This document shows, in pieces, positions 34,891-43,799 of a DNA stretch of 64,000 nucleotides. The notes beneath the pieces were generated by a model that had not been told where the DNA came from, searched no databases, and was given only the letters and a program-made list of their open reading frames with translations. Source of the stretch: Allobosea thiooxidans (GTDB taxonomy: Bacteria > Pseudomonadota > Alphaproteobacteria > Rhizobiales > Beijerinckiaceae); the NCBI RefSeq assembly GCF_900168195.1, contig NZ_FUYX01000020.1:1-64000 (forward strand). The letters run 5' to 3'. Position 1 is the first letter of the stretch, and every line of letters starts with the position of its first letter. Made by a program: the position numbers and the translations under genes.

Positions 34891-36378
34891 TTACGCGGCC
34901 TCGGCGGCCAGGCGCTGCGCCTTCTCGACGGCTTCTTCGATCGAGCCGACCATGTAGAAGGCCGCTTCCGGCAGGTGGTCGTACTTGCCCTCGACCAGGC
35001 CCTTGAAGCCCTTGATCGTGTCTTCGAGCGAAACGAGCTTGCCGGGCGATCCGGTGAAGACTTCTGCGACGTGGAAGGGCTGCGACAGGAAGCGCTCGAT
35101 CTTGCGGGCGCGGGCAACCGTCATCTTGTCGTCTTCGGAGAGCTCGTCCATGCCCAGGATCGCGATGATGTCCTGCAGCGCCTTGTAGCGCTGGAGCACC
35201 TGCTGGACCTGGCGGGCGACGCCGTAGTGCTCCTCGCCGACGATGTCGGCCGAGAGCATGCGCGAGGTCGAGTCGAGCGGGTCGACCGCCGGGTAGATGC
35301 CCTTTTCCGCGATCGAGCGCGAAAGCACCGTCGTGGCGTCCAGGTGGGCGAAGGAGGTCGCCGGCGCCGGGTCGGTCAGGTCGTCCGCCGGCACGTAGAT
35401 CGCCTGCACCGAGGTGATCGAGCCCTTGGTCGTGGTGGTGATGCGCTCCTGCAGGTTGCCCATGTCCGTGGCGAGCGTCGGCTGATAGCCCACCGCCGAA
35501 GGAATGCGGCCTAGCAGCGCCGACACCTCGGAGCCCGCCTGCGTGAAGCGGAAGATGTTGTCGACGAAGAACAGCACGTCCTGGCCCTGGTCGCGGAAGT
35601 GCTCGGCGACGGTCAGGCCCGAGAGCGCGACGCGCATGCGGGCGCCCGGCGGCTCGTTCATCTGGCCGTACACAAGGGCGCACTTGGAGCCAGCGGTCGA
35701 ACCGTTGTTCTCCTTCGGGTCCTTGTTGACGTTCGACTCGATCATCTCGTGATAGAGGTCGTTGCCCTCACGGGTGCGCTCGCCGACGCCGGCGAACACC
35801 GAGTAGCCGCCGTGGGCCTTCGCGACGTTGTTGATCAGCTCCATGATCAGCACGGTCTTGCCGACGCCGGCACCGCCGAACAGGCCGATCTTGCCGCCCT
35901 TGGCGTAAGGCGCCAGCAGGTCGACGACCTTGATGCCGGTGACGAGGATCTGCGCCTCGGTCGACTGCTCGGAATAGGCCGGGGCGGGCTGATGGATGCC
36001 GCGGGTGTTGGTGGTCTTGATCGGGCCGGCCTCGTCCACGGGCTCGCCGATGACGTTCATGATGCGGCCGAGGCACTCGTCGCCGACCGGAACGGCGATC
36101 GGGGCGCCGGTGTCGGTGACCGACTGGCCGCGGACCAGACCTTCGGTCGAGTCCATGGCGATGGTGCGGACCGTGTTCTCACCGAGGTGCTGCGCAACCT
36201 CGAGGACGAGGCGGTTGCCGAGGTTCTCGGTCTCGAGCGCGTTCAGGATCTCCGGCAGGGCGCCGTCGAACTGCACGTCGACGACGGCGCCGATGACCTG
36301 AGCAACGCGGCCGGTGCCGGTGTTCGCGGGCTTCTCGGCGGTCTTCGTCTTGGTGGTCTTGGTAGCGGCTTTGGCCAT
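34891..36378 (-). CDS. atpD: F1 ATP synthase subunit beta
   Basis: The 495-residue catalytic subunit has Walker A GGAGVGKTVLIMELI, the catalytic Glu in GVGERTREGNDLYHE and Walker B ALVYGQMNEPPGARMRVA. Further on are DVLFFVDNIFRFTQAGSEVS and the DELSEEDK-type motif (DELSEDDKMTVARARK) near the C-terminus. It has a ~20-residue Lys/Thr/Ala-rich N-terminal extension (AKAATKTTKTKTAEKPAN), as seen in other alphaproteobacteria. It forms the catalytic sites at the alpha/beta interfaces. Confidence 0.95.
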   Translation of the reverse strand: MAKAATKTTKTKTAEKPANTGTGRVAQVIGAVVDVQFDGALPEILNALETENLGNRLVLEVAQHLGENTVRTIAMDSTEGLVRGQSVTDTGAPIAVPVGDECLGRIMNVIGEPVDEAGPIKTTNTRGIHQPAPAYSEQSTEAQILVTGIKVVDLLAPYAKGGKIGLFGGAGVGKTVLIMELINNVAKAHGGYSVFAGVGERTREGNDLYHEMIESNVNKDPKENNGSTAGSKCALVYGQMNEPPGARMRVALSGLTVAEHFRDQGQDVLFFVDNIFRFTQAGSEVSALLGRIPSAVGYQPTLATDMGNLQERITTTTKGSITSVQAIYVPADDLTDPAPATSFAHLDATTVLSRSIAEKGIYPAVDPLDSTSRMLSADIVGEEHYGVARQVQQVLQRYKALQDIIAILGMDELSEDDKMTVARARKIERFLSQPFHVAEVFTGSPGKLVSLEDTIKGFKGLVEGKYDHLPEAAFYMVGSIEEAVEKAQRLAAEAA

Positions 36379-36451
36379 GGTGGAACCTCGGGACTAGCGC
36401 ATTCGGATGTAGCGGCTGCCGGCGGATCGCTCCGCCGGCGGAAGTAGGCGG

Positions 36452-37321
36452 TTAGAGCGCTTCCGCGCCGGAGATGATCTCGATCAGTTCCTTCGTGATC
36501 ATCGCCTGGCGCGAGCGGTTGTAGAGCGTGGTCTGCTTCTTGATCATCTCGCCGGCGTTGCGCGTGGCGGAATCCATCGCCGACATGCGCGCGCCCTGTT
36601 CGGAAGCGGCGTTCTCGAGCAGCCCGCGCAGGACCTGGACGGTCAGGTTGCGCGGCAGCAGCGCCTCGAGGATTTCGCCCTCGTCCGGCTCGTAGTCGTA
36701 GACGGCGTCGGTCTGCTTCGTCCCTTCCGGAATCTCGGCCGGGATGATGCGCTGCGCCGTCGGGATCTGGGCGATCACCGACTTGAACTTCGAGAAGAAC
36801 AGGGTCGCGACGTCGAACTCGCCATTGCCGAAGCGGCTCAGCACGTTCTGGGCGATCGCCTCGGCGTTGACGAAGCCGACCTGCTTGAACTCGCGCAGAT
36901 CGATGAACTCGATGATCTCGTTCGCGAACTGCCGGCGCAGGATGTCGTAGCCCTTCTTGCCGACGCAGATGATCTTGACCGTCTTGCCTTCGGCCTTGAG
37001 CGCATTCGCCTTGTCGCGGGCGAGGCGCGCGATCGAGGAGTTGAAGGCGCCGCACAGGCCGCGCTCGGCGGTCAGGACGAGCAGCAGATGCACCTTGTCC
37101 GAGCCCGTGCCGGCGATCAGGCGCGGCGCGCTCGAACCGGACACGCCGGAAGCGAGATTCGCCAGCACCGTCTCCATGCGCTCGGCATAGGGGCGCGCGG
37201 CCTCGGCGGCCGTCTGCGCCCGGCGCAGCTTGGCAGCCGCGACCATCTGCATGGCCTTGGTGATCTTCTGCGTCGCCTTCACGGAGGCGATGCGGTTACG
37301 TAGGTCCTTAAGGGACGGCAT
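36452..37321 (-). CDS. atpG: F1 ATP synthase subunit gamma
   Basis: From ATG 37321 the protein has 289 residues. It begins MPSLKDLRNRIASVKATQKI with the N-terminal coiled-coil helix (TKAMQMVAAAKLRRAQ) and ends with the matching C-terminal helix (MSAMDSATRNAGEMIKKQ, then YNRSRQAMITKELIEIISGA). Gamma is the rotor shaft inside the alpha3beta3 ring. A frame extension upstream to 37366 is Arg-rich and not conserved. The gaps to atpA (96 bases) and atpD (73 bases) are longer than in many operons. Confidence 0.95.
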   Translation of the reverse strand: MPSLKDLRNRIASVKATQKITKAMQMVAAAKLRRAQTAAEAARPYAERMETVLANLASGVSGSSAPRLIAGTGSDKVHLLLVLTAERGLCGAFNSSIARLARDKANALKAEGKTVKIICVGKKGYDILRRQFANEIIEFIDLREFKQVGFVNAEAIAQNVLSRFGNGEFDVATLFFSKFKSVIAQIPTAQRIIPAEIPEGTKQTDAVYDYEPDEGEILEALLPRNLTVQVLRGLLENAASEQGARMSAMDSATRNAGEMIKKQTTLYNRSRQAMITKELIEIISGAEAL

Positions 37322-37417
37322 CCGATCTCTACCCCTACCCGTCGGCCGCGAACGGCGACGAAGCAATCCAGAGAAGCGGCGCGGCGGAGCTGATGCTCGC
37401 CGCGCCCGCGGTCATGA

Positions 37418-38950
37418 TCAGGCGAAGGACTTCGCGAAGCCCGCGACGATGTCCTTGAGCTTGCCGGCGTTGGCGTCCGACAGATCCTTCGACGAGCCGA
37501 TCTCGTTGAGGAGGTCGGCATGCTTCGAGCGGACCAGCGACAGCAGGCCGTCCTCGAAGGCGCGAACCTTGGTGACCGGCAGCGCATCGAGATAGCCGTT
37601 CACGCCGGCATAGATCACGATGACCTGCTCTTCCATCTTCAGCGGCGAGAACTGCGGCTGCTTCAGCAGCTCGGTCAGGCGGGCGCCGCGGTTGAGCAGG
37701 CGCTGCGTGACCGCGTCGAGGTCCGAGCCGAACTGGGCGAAGGCGGCCATCTCGCGATACTGGGCGAGCTCGCCCTTGATCTTGCCGGCAACCTTCTTCG
37801 TCGCCTTGGTCTGCGCCGAGGAGCCGACGCGCGACACCGAGAGGCCGACGTTCACCGCCGGGCGGATACCCTGGTAGAACAGATCCGTCTCCAGGAAGAT
37901 CTGGCCGTCGGTGATCGAGATCACGTTGGTCGGGATGTAGGCCGAGACGTCGTTCGCCTGCGTCTCGATGACCGGCAGCGCCGTCAGCGAGCCGAGGCCG
38001 GCGGCCTCGCCCATCTTCGCCGCGCGCTCGAGCAGGCGGGAGTGGAGATAAAACACGTCGCCCGGATAGGCCTCGCGGCCCGGCGGGCGGCGCAGCAGCA
38101 GCGACATCTGGCGATAGGCGACGGCCTGCTTGGAGAGGTCGTCATAGATGATCACGGCGTGCATGCCGTTGTCGCGGAAATACTCGCCCATGGCGCAGCC
38201 GGCGAAGGGCGCCAGGAACTGCATCGGGGCGGCGTCCGAGGCGGTGGCGGCCACGACGATGGAATACTCCATCGCGCCGCGCTCCTCGAGCACCTTCACG
38301 AGCTGGGCGACGGTCGAGCGCTTCTGGCCGATGGCCACGTAGACGCAGTAGAGCTTCTGGCTCTCCGGAGCGCCTTCGACGTTGAGAGGCTTCTGGTTGA
38401 GGATGGTATCAAGCGCCAGGGCCGTCTTGCCGGTCTGACGATCGCCGATGATCAGCTCGCGCTGGCCACGGCCGATCGGGATCAGGGCGTCGACCGCCTT
38501 GAGGCCGGTCGCCATCGGCTCGTGCACCGACTTGCGCGGGATGATGCCGGGCGCCTTGACGTCGACGCGGGCGCGGGTCTTGGCCTTGATCGGGCCCTTG
38601 CCGTCGATCGGGTTGCCGAGGGCGTCGACGACGCGGCCGAGCAGCTCCTTGCCGACCGGAACGTCGACGATGGCGCCGGTGCGCTTGACGGTCTGGCCTT
38701 CCTTGATCTCACGGTCGGAACCGAAGATCACGACGCCGACATTGTCGCTCTCGAGGTTGAGCGCCATGCCGCGCACGCCGGACTCGAACTCGACCATCTC
38801 GCCGGCCTGGACCTTGTCGAGGCCGTAGACGCGGGCGATGCCGTCACCGACGGAAAGAACCTGGCCGACTTCGGTGACCGAAGCTTCCGACCCGAAATTC
38901 GAGATCTGGGCCTTCAGGATGGCGGAGATTTCAGCGGGGCGGATGTCCAT
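37418..38950 (-). CDS. atpA: F1 ATP synthase subunit alpha
   Basis: The 510-residue subunit has the alpha-type nucleotide site GDRQTGKTALALDTI (Walker A with Gln) around residue 170. It also has VYVAIGQKRSTVAQLVKVLE, HAVIIYDDLSKQAVAYRQMS and the arginine finger in LSVSRVGSSAQTKA. It carries non-catalytic nucleotide sites and completes the catalytic interface with beta. Its start overlaps the atpH stop by one base (TGATG). Confidence 0.95.
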   Translation of the reverse strand: MDIRPAEISAILKAQISNFGSEASVTEVGQVLSVGDGIARVYGLDKVQAGEMVEFESGVRGMALNLESDNVGVVIFGSDREIKEGQTVKRTGAIVDVPVGKELLGRVVDALGNPIDGKGPIKAKTRARVDVKAPGIIPRKSVHEPMATGLKAVDALIPIGRGQRELIIGDRQTGKTALALDTILNQKPLNVEGAPESQKLYCVYVAIGQKRSTVAQLVKVLEERGAMEYSIVVAATASDAAPMQFLAPFAGCAMGEYFRDNGMHAVIIYDDLSKQAVAYRQMSLLLRRPPGREAYPGDVFYLHSRLLERAAKMGEAAGLGSLTALPVIETQANDVSAYIPTNVISITDGQIFLETDLFYQGIRPAVNVGLSVSRVGSSAQTKATKKVAGKIKGELAQYREMAAFAQFGSDLDAVTQRLLNRGARLTELLKQPQFSPLKMEEQVIVIYAGVNGYLDALPVTKVRAFEDGLLSLVRSKHADLLNEIGSSKDLSDANAGKLKDIVAGFAKSFA

Positions 38951-39516
38951 CAGCCGACCTCTTTCATGGCAAGACGAATTGAATTGAGCTTGGTTTTCAG
39001 CGAGGCGTCGACCATGCGGGAGCCCATCTTGACGATGAGCCCGCCGATGAGCGCCGGATCGACCTTGATCGAGACGTCGACATCCTTGCCGGCGACGCCC
39101 TTGAGCGCCGCGCGGATCTCATCGACGCGCTTGGCGGTGGGCTGCTCGGCGACCGTCACCTCGGCGGAGACGATGCCCTTGGCCTCAGCGACCAGACGCT
39201 TATAGGCGGTGATCATGCCCGGCAGCGCGAAGAGACGACGCTTGCTGGCGACCAGGCCGATGAAATTGGCAGCAACGCCGGTGATGCCGGCCTTGTCGAG
39301 CACGGCCTTGATCGCCGCGACCTGCTCCTCGGCGGTGAAGGCCGGGCTCTCGATCAGGCGGGTGAGGTCGGCGTTCTCGGCGAGCAGGCCGTTGAACGAG
39401 TCCAGAGCGGCCGCGACGGTATCGATCGCACCCGTCTCCTCAGCCAGCTCGAACAGAGCGGTGGCATAGCGCTGAGCTACGCCCGACACCAATGTCCCCT
39501 GCGATCCGCCTTCAGC
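38950..39516 (-). CDS. atpH: F1 ATP synthase subunit delta
   Basis: From a GTG at 39516 (GACGGGAAGC upstream) the protein has 188 residues. The frame also allows a TTG at 39540 that would add eight residues. It has the delta/OSCP N-terminal helical bundle (LVSGVAQRYATALFELAEET, LIESPAFTAEEQVAAIKAVL) and the C-terminal DVSIKVDPALIGGLIVKMGS. It links F1 to the peripheral stalk. As usual in alphaproteobacteria, the F0 genes are not in this operon. About 210 bases upstream, before the end of priA, must hold the operon promoter. Confidence 0.93.
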   Translation of the reverse strand, partial: AEGGSQGTLVSGVAQRYATALFELAEETGAIDTVAAALDSFNGLLAENADLTRLIESPAFTAEEQVAAIKAVLDKAGITGVAANFIGLVASKRRLFALPGMITAYKRLVAEAKGIVSAEVTVAEQPTAKRVDEIRAALKGVAGKDVDVSIKVDPALIGGLIVKMGSRMVDASLKTKLNSIRLAMKEVG

Positions 39517-39727
39517 CACGCTTCCCGTCTCTCGTTTCAAGGGACCGCACCGGCGACCTTCCTTGGGAAGGTGGAGTGCATGGTCCCGGCGCTGCGAGTA
39601 TCTTAGGCGCCAAGCCGGCTAGACGGCTTCGCGACCGAAATGTGGCGGTGCCCTAGCATGCGGCACGGGGCCACGCAATCGCTAGTTCGCCATCCCCAGC
39701 GGCAATTCTGCCATCACTTTCAGCACG

Positions 39728-41929
39728 TCAAAGGAAACTCTGGGGGTCGACATCGACCGCGACCCTGACGGAGCCCTTCGGCCGCGGCGCCCGTTTCAGC
39801 CAGCCCCGCAGATAGTCCTGCAGATTGATCTCGCGCGCCGTCTTGACGATCAGGCGCATGCGATGGCGCCCGCGCAGCACTGCGAGCGGCGCTTCCGCCG
39901 GCCCCAGCACCATGATTCCGTCGCCCGCCTCGGCCGAACGCGCCAGCGCCCTGGCGTGGCTTTCCGCTTCCGCCTGGCTGTTCGCGGAGACGATCAGCGC
40001 CGCCAGACGGCCGAAGGGCGGCAGCCCCGCCGCCTCGCGCGAAGCCTCCTCTGCGGCATAAAACCGCTCCGGGTCTCCCGAGATCAGCGCCTTGAGCACG
40101 GGATGCTCCGGGTCATGCGTCTGAAGCAGGGCGCGGCCCGGTTTTTCGCCTCGCCCGGCGCGCCCGGTCACCTGCCGCAGCGCCTGGAAGGTCCGCTCTG
40201 CCGCCCTCGGGTCGCCGGAAGTGAGGCCGAGATCGGCATCGATCACGCCGACCAGCGTCATTCCCGGGAAATTATGGCCTTTGGCGACGAGCTGCGTGCC
40301 GATGACGATGTCGAACTCGCCCTCGGCCACTGCCATCAGCTCCTGCTTCAACCTTTCGGTGCCGCCGGGAAAATCGCTGGAGAGCACGATCGAACGCGCC
40401 TGTGGAAAAAGCGTCGCGACCTCCTCCGCCAGGCGTTCTACCCCCGGCCCGCAGGCGATCAGGCTCTCCGGCTGGTGGCAGGCCGGGCACTCATACGGCC
40501 GGCGCTCGACATGGCCGCAATGATGGCAGACCAGCGCCCGGCGGAAGCGATGGTCGACCAGCCAGGCCGTGCAGTTCGGGCATTGGAAGCGATGGCCGCA
40601 ATCGCGGCAGAGCGTCAGCGGCGCATAGCCGCGCCGGTTGAGGAAGAGCAGCGACTGCTCCTTGGCCTCGAGATTCGCCTCGACCGCCTTGATCAGCGCC
40701 CCCGAGAGCCATTGCCCCCGCTCCGGCTTGTCGCGGCGCAGGTCGACGAGGCCGAGCTCAGGCAATTCGCGCCCGCCGAAACGCTCCGGCAGCTTGAGAT
40801 GGGCGTAGCGCCCGCGCTCGGCATTGACGCGGGTTTCCAGCGAAGGCGTCGCCGAAGCCAGCACGATCGGCGCATTCTCGATCCGCCCCCGCACCACCGC
40901 CATGTCGCGCGCATGGTAGGAGACGCCGTCCTCCTGCTTGTAGGCGCTCTCATGTTCCTCATCGACGACGATCAGGCCGAGATCGCTATAGGGCAGGAAC
41001 AGCGCCGAGCGGGCGCCGGCCACGACCTTGGCCTCGCCGCTCGCGATCGCCGCCTGCAGCCGCTCGCGCCGCCGCCCGCTGACGGCCGAGTGCCAGAGCC
41101 CGGGCTTGACGCCGAAGCGAGCCTCGAAGCGGTCGATGAACTGGGCGGTGAGAGCGATTTCCGGCATCAGGATCAGGCTCTGGCGGCCCTGCCGGATCGC
41201 CTCGGCCACCGCCTCGAAATAGACCTCGGTCTTTCCCGAACCGGTAACGCCTTCGAGCAGCGAGACGCTGAAAGCCTTCGCCTGCACCGATGCGACCAGC
41301 GCCTGCGCGACCTCGCCTTGCCCTTCCGACAATTCCGGCACGGCGTGGTCGGGATCGGGCCGCGCCGCGATCGCCTCGCGCGGCAGCGGCTCGACCACGA
41401 AGGTGCCGGCATCGACGAGCGAATCGATCACTGCCGCGCTGACCGAGGCCGCCTCCGCCAGCGCCGATTTTGCGATCAGCAGCCCGCCTTCGGCCGCCGC
41501 GATGGCCCGGGCTCGCGCCGGCGTCATCCGCCCCGGCGGTGGCCCGGCGAGCCTGACGCCGAGCTTCGGCCGCTCGGGCGTGTCGTCCGGTTGCCGGCGC
41601 AGCGCCAGCGCCAGCACCGAGCCCTTGGGTGCGAGCGTGTACCAGGCCACCCAGTCGACGAGCTTGCGCAGCGCCGGGTCGAGGGGCGGCATGTCATATT
41701 TGCCGCTGACCTTCTTGAGATTACCGCCGCGCCCGGAACCGACATCCCAGACCACGCCGACCGTCTCGCGCGGCCCGAGCGGCACCTGCACGACGTCGCC
41801 GGGCTTGAGCACGAGCCCCGCCGGCACGGCATAGCTATAGGCCTGGTCGAGCCCTAGCGGGATCAGCACGTCGACCGTGCCACCCTGCCCCGTCTCTCCG
41901 GTATCGTCGATCAGATCGAACTGCGCCAT
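39728..41929 (-). CDS. priA: Primosomal protein N' (replication restart helicase PriA)
   Basis: From ATG 41929 the protein has 733 residues. An N-terminal 3' DNA-binding domain (VDVLIPLGLDQAYSYAVPAG) is followed by the helicase core: GVTGSGKTEVYFEAVAEAIR (Walker A) and VVDEEHESAYKQEDGVSYHA (DEEH box). A zinc-binding insert with paired CxxC motifs (LCRDCGHRFQCPNC, VCHHCGH, CPACHQPE) comes next. Last are GTQLVAKGHNFPGMTLVGVI and QVTGRAGRGEKPG. PriA reloads the replisome at stalled forks. It is next to the atp operon as in many Rhizobiales, and divergent from xerC. Confidence 0.95.
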   Translation of the reverse strand: MAQFDLIDDTGETGQGGTVDVLIPLGLDQAYSYAVPAGLVLKPGDVVQVPLGPRETVGVVWDVGSGRGGNLKKVSGKYDMPPLDPALRKLVDWVAWYTLAPKGSVLALALRRQPDDTPERPKLGVRLAGPPPGRMTPARARAIAAAEGGLLIAKSALAEAASVSAAVIDSLVDAGTFVVEPLPREAIAARPDPDHAVPELSEGQGEVAQALVASVQAKAFSVSLLEGVTGSGKTEVYFEAVAEAIRQGRQSLILMPEIALTAQFIDRFEARFGVKPGLWHSAVSGRRRERLQAAIASGEAKVVAGARSALFLPYSDLGLIVVDEEHESAYKQEDGVSYHARDMAVVRGRIENAPIVLASATPSLETRVNAERGRYAHLKLPERFGGRELPELGLVDLRRDKPERGQWLSGALIKAVEANLEAKEQSLLFLNRRGYAPLTLCRDCGHRFQCPNCTAWLVDHRFRRALVCHHCGHVERRPYECPACHQPESLIACGPGVERLAEEVATLFPQARSIVLSSDFPGGTERLKQELMAVAEGEFDIVIGTQLVAKGHNFPGMTLVGVIDADLGLTSGDPRAAERTFQALRQVTGRAGRGEKPGRALLQTHDPEHPVLKALISGDPERFYAAEEASREAAGLPPFGRLAALIVSANSQAEAESHARALARSAEAGDGIMVLGPAEAPLAVLRGRHRMRLIVKTAREINLQDYLRGWLKRAPRPKGSVRVAVDVDPQSFL

Positions 41930-41946
41930 CGCCACAAATATTGCCG

Positions 41947-42050
41947 CGTCATCCCGGGCGGAGCGTAGCGAAGACCCGGGATCCATGCCGGAACGGTTCA
42001 GGCATGGATCCTGGATCGGCGCCGCCAAAGGCGGCTTGTCCGGGATGACG
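41947..42050. repeat. Intergenic palindromic repeat (GTCATCCCGGGC type)
   Basis: CGTCATCCCGGGCGGAGCG at the left mirrors TGTCCGGGATGACG at the right. Internal arms (CATGCCGGAACGGTTCAGGCATG; GCCGCCAAAGGCGGC) add stems. It is in the priA-xerC divergent region. Confidence 0.75.
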
Positions 42051-42127
42051 GCGTGTTTCCTGTGCCTGTGTCTAGCATCGATTCGCGACCTGTTAAGGCG
42101 GGAGCGTCATGGTCGATGCCTGAGCCC

Positions 42128-42222
42128 CCGTCATGCTTGCCCTTGTGGCGAGCATCCACGTCTTGAACACCGATCTCGATCAGCCAAGGCGTGGCTGGTC
42201 GGGACAAGCCCGACCATGACGG
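42128..42222. repeat. Intergenic palindromic repeat (GTCATGCTTGCC type)
   Basis: It starts CCGTCATGC and ends GACCATGACGG, with GTGGCGAGCATCCACGTCTT and GAACACCG inside. It is nearly the same as the element at 52577-52669 (shared GTGGCGAGCATCCACGTCTT and GAACACCG). It ends just before the xerC start. Confidence 0.75.
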
Positions 42223-42233
42223 AACGCCTGCGC

Positions 42234-43160
42234 ATGACCGATTTCGACTCCTTCCGGCGCGAATGGCTCTCCCACCTCTCGGCCGAGCGGCGCCTCTCGC
42301 CGAAGACGCTGGAGGCCTATGGCCGCGACCTCGGCCAGTTCGCCGCCTTCCTGACCGGGCATCTCGGCGGAGCCCCCTCGCTCGCCGACATCGCGGGCTT
42401 GAAGCCGGCCGATCTGCGCGCCTTCCTCGGCCAGCGCCGCCGCGACGGCGTCGGCAACCGCACGCTGATGCGCCAGCTCGCGGCTTTGCGCTCCTTCGCC
42501 CGCTTCGGCGAGCGCAGCGGCAAGCTCACCGCCGCCGCCTTCGCCGCCACGCGCGGTCCGCGCCTCGGCAAATCCCTGCCTCGCCCGCTCGAACCCAGCG
42601 CCGCCAGGGCCGTCACCCAGGCCGATACCCGCGCCGGCGAGGAGCGCGAACCATGGATTCTTGCCCGCGATGCCGCCGTGCTCGGCCTGCTCTATGGCAG
42701 CGGCCTGCGCATCTCGGAGGCGCTCTCGCTTTCCCGCGCCCAGGCGCCGCGACAGGCCGGCGACACGCTCACCGTGATCGGCAAGGGCAACAAGACCCGG
42801 ATGGTACCGGTGCTGCCCGTCGTGGTCGGCGCCATCGCGGAATATCTCGAGCTGTGCCCCTGGCGCTTGCCGCCGGACGGCCCCCTCTTCGTCGGCGCCA
42901 AGGGCGGGCCGCTGTCGCCGCGCATCATCCAGCTCGCGGTCGAGTCCTTACGCGGCGCGCTCGGCCTGCCCTCCTCCGCCACGCCGCACTCCCTGCGCCA
43001 TTCCTTCGCGACACATCTGCTCGGCCGCGGCGGCGATCTGCGGGCCATCCAGGAACTGCTCGGCCACGCCTCGCTTTCGACGACGCAGATCTACACCCGC
43101 ATCGATTCCGCGAGATTGATGGCGGCCTATGACGCCGCCCATCCGCGCGCCGGCCGCTAG
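42234..43160 (+). CDS. xerC: Tyrosine recombinase XerC
   Basis: From ATG 42234 the protein has 308 residues. It has the N-terminal SAM-like domain (LSHLSAERRLSPKTLEAYGR, FLGQRRRDGVGNRTLMRQLA) and a catalytic domain with the Arg in LLYGSGLRISEAL and the Lys in VIGKGNKTRMVPVLP. HSLRHSFATHLL (HxxR) and LLGHASLSTTQIYTRID with the nucleophilic Tyr complete it. It resolves chromosome dimers at dif together with XerD. An ATG at 42216 lies inside the palindromic repeat; I chose the later start for that reason. Confidence 0.92.
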   Translation: MTDFDSFRREWLSHLSAERRLSPKTLEAYGRDLGQFAAFLTGHLGGAPSLADIAGLKPADLRAFLGQRRRDGVGNRTLMRQLAALRSFARFGERSGKLTAAAFAATRGPRLGKSLPRPLEPSAARAVTQADTRAGEEREPWILARDAAVLGLLYGSGLRISEALSLSRAQAPRQAGDTLTVIGKGNKTRMVPVLPVVVGAIAEYLELCPWRLPPDGPLFVGAKGGPLSPRIIQLAVESLRGALGLPSSATPHSLRHSFATHLLGRGGDLRAIQELLGHASLSTTQIYTRIDSARLMAAYDAAHPRAGR

Positions 43161-43226
43161 CGCCCTCTTGCTGCCTTAACGGAAAGCCTTAAACAGCCGC
43201 GCCGCATCGGCTCTGCGAGGTGATTC

Positions 43227-43787
43227 GTGTCCGGCTCCGTCGAAACGCCCGAGGGCGGCAACAAGCGCATCGCCCTGCTGATCGCGCTGCTTGCGTTGAT
43301 GCTCGCCTTCTCCGAGATCGGCGGCAAGAACGCCGAGCAGGAGGCCGTCGCCAAGAACATCGAGGCCTCCAATCTCTGGGCCTTCTTCCAAGCCAAGACG
43401 ATCCGCGGCACCACGGTGCGCACCGCCGCCGAGGCGATGGAGGTCGAGCTTGCCGGCATCACCGACGAAGCTGCCCGGCAGCGCCTGAGCAAGCGCATCG
43501 AGAGCTGGAAGCAGACCGTCGCGCGCTACGATTCCGAGCCGGAGACCAATGAAGGCCGCAAGGAGCTCGCCGCCCGCGCCAAGACGGCCGAGGCACAGCG
43601 CGACATCGCCGCCGCCCGCGACGACAAGTTCGACATCGCCTCCGGCCTGATCCAGATCGCGATCGTGATCTCCTCGGCCGCGATCATCACCGGTGTCGGC
43701 CTGCTGGCCCTCACCGGCGGCCTGCTCGGCCTCGTCGGCATCGCGCTGATGGCGCTCGCCCAGTTCGCGCCGACCGCGCTTTTCTGA
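43227..43787 (+). CDS. DUF4337 family membrane protein
   Basis: The 186-residue protein (GTG start, GAGG upstream) has one N-terminal transmembrane segment (IALLIALLALMLAFSEIGG). A charged, helical middle follows (NLWAFFQAKTIRGTTVRTAA and Arg/Glu/Ala-rich stretches that could form a coiled coil). Two hydrophobic segments end the protein (IQIAIVISSAAIITGVGLLA, LTGGLLGLVGIALMALAQFA). This is the layout of DUF4337. The function is unknown. It follows xerC on the same strand and converges with the SDR gene, leaving 12 bases. Confidence 0.8.
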   Translation: MSGSVETPEGGNKRIALLIALLALMLAFSEIGGKNAEQEAVAKNIEASNLWAFFQAKTIRGTTVRTAAEAMEVELAGITDEAARQRLSKRIESWKQTVARYDSEPETNEGRKELAARAKTAEAQRDIAAARDDKFDIASGLIQIAIVISSAAIITGVGLLALTGGLLGLVGIALMALAQFAPTALF

Positions 43788-43799
43788 AGGCTGCTCGCC

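Noticed and set aside
37520..39205. A 561-codon plus-strand open frame opposite atpA/atpH
   Set aside because: It is an antisense shadow; the atp genes on the other strand are unambiguous.
43174..43194. A second CtrA box (TTAACGGAAAGCCTTAA) upstream of the DUF4337 gene
   Set aside because: The two TTAA half sites are nine bases apart, not seven.
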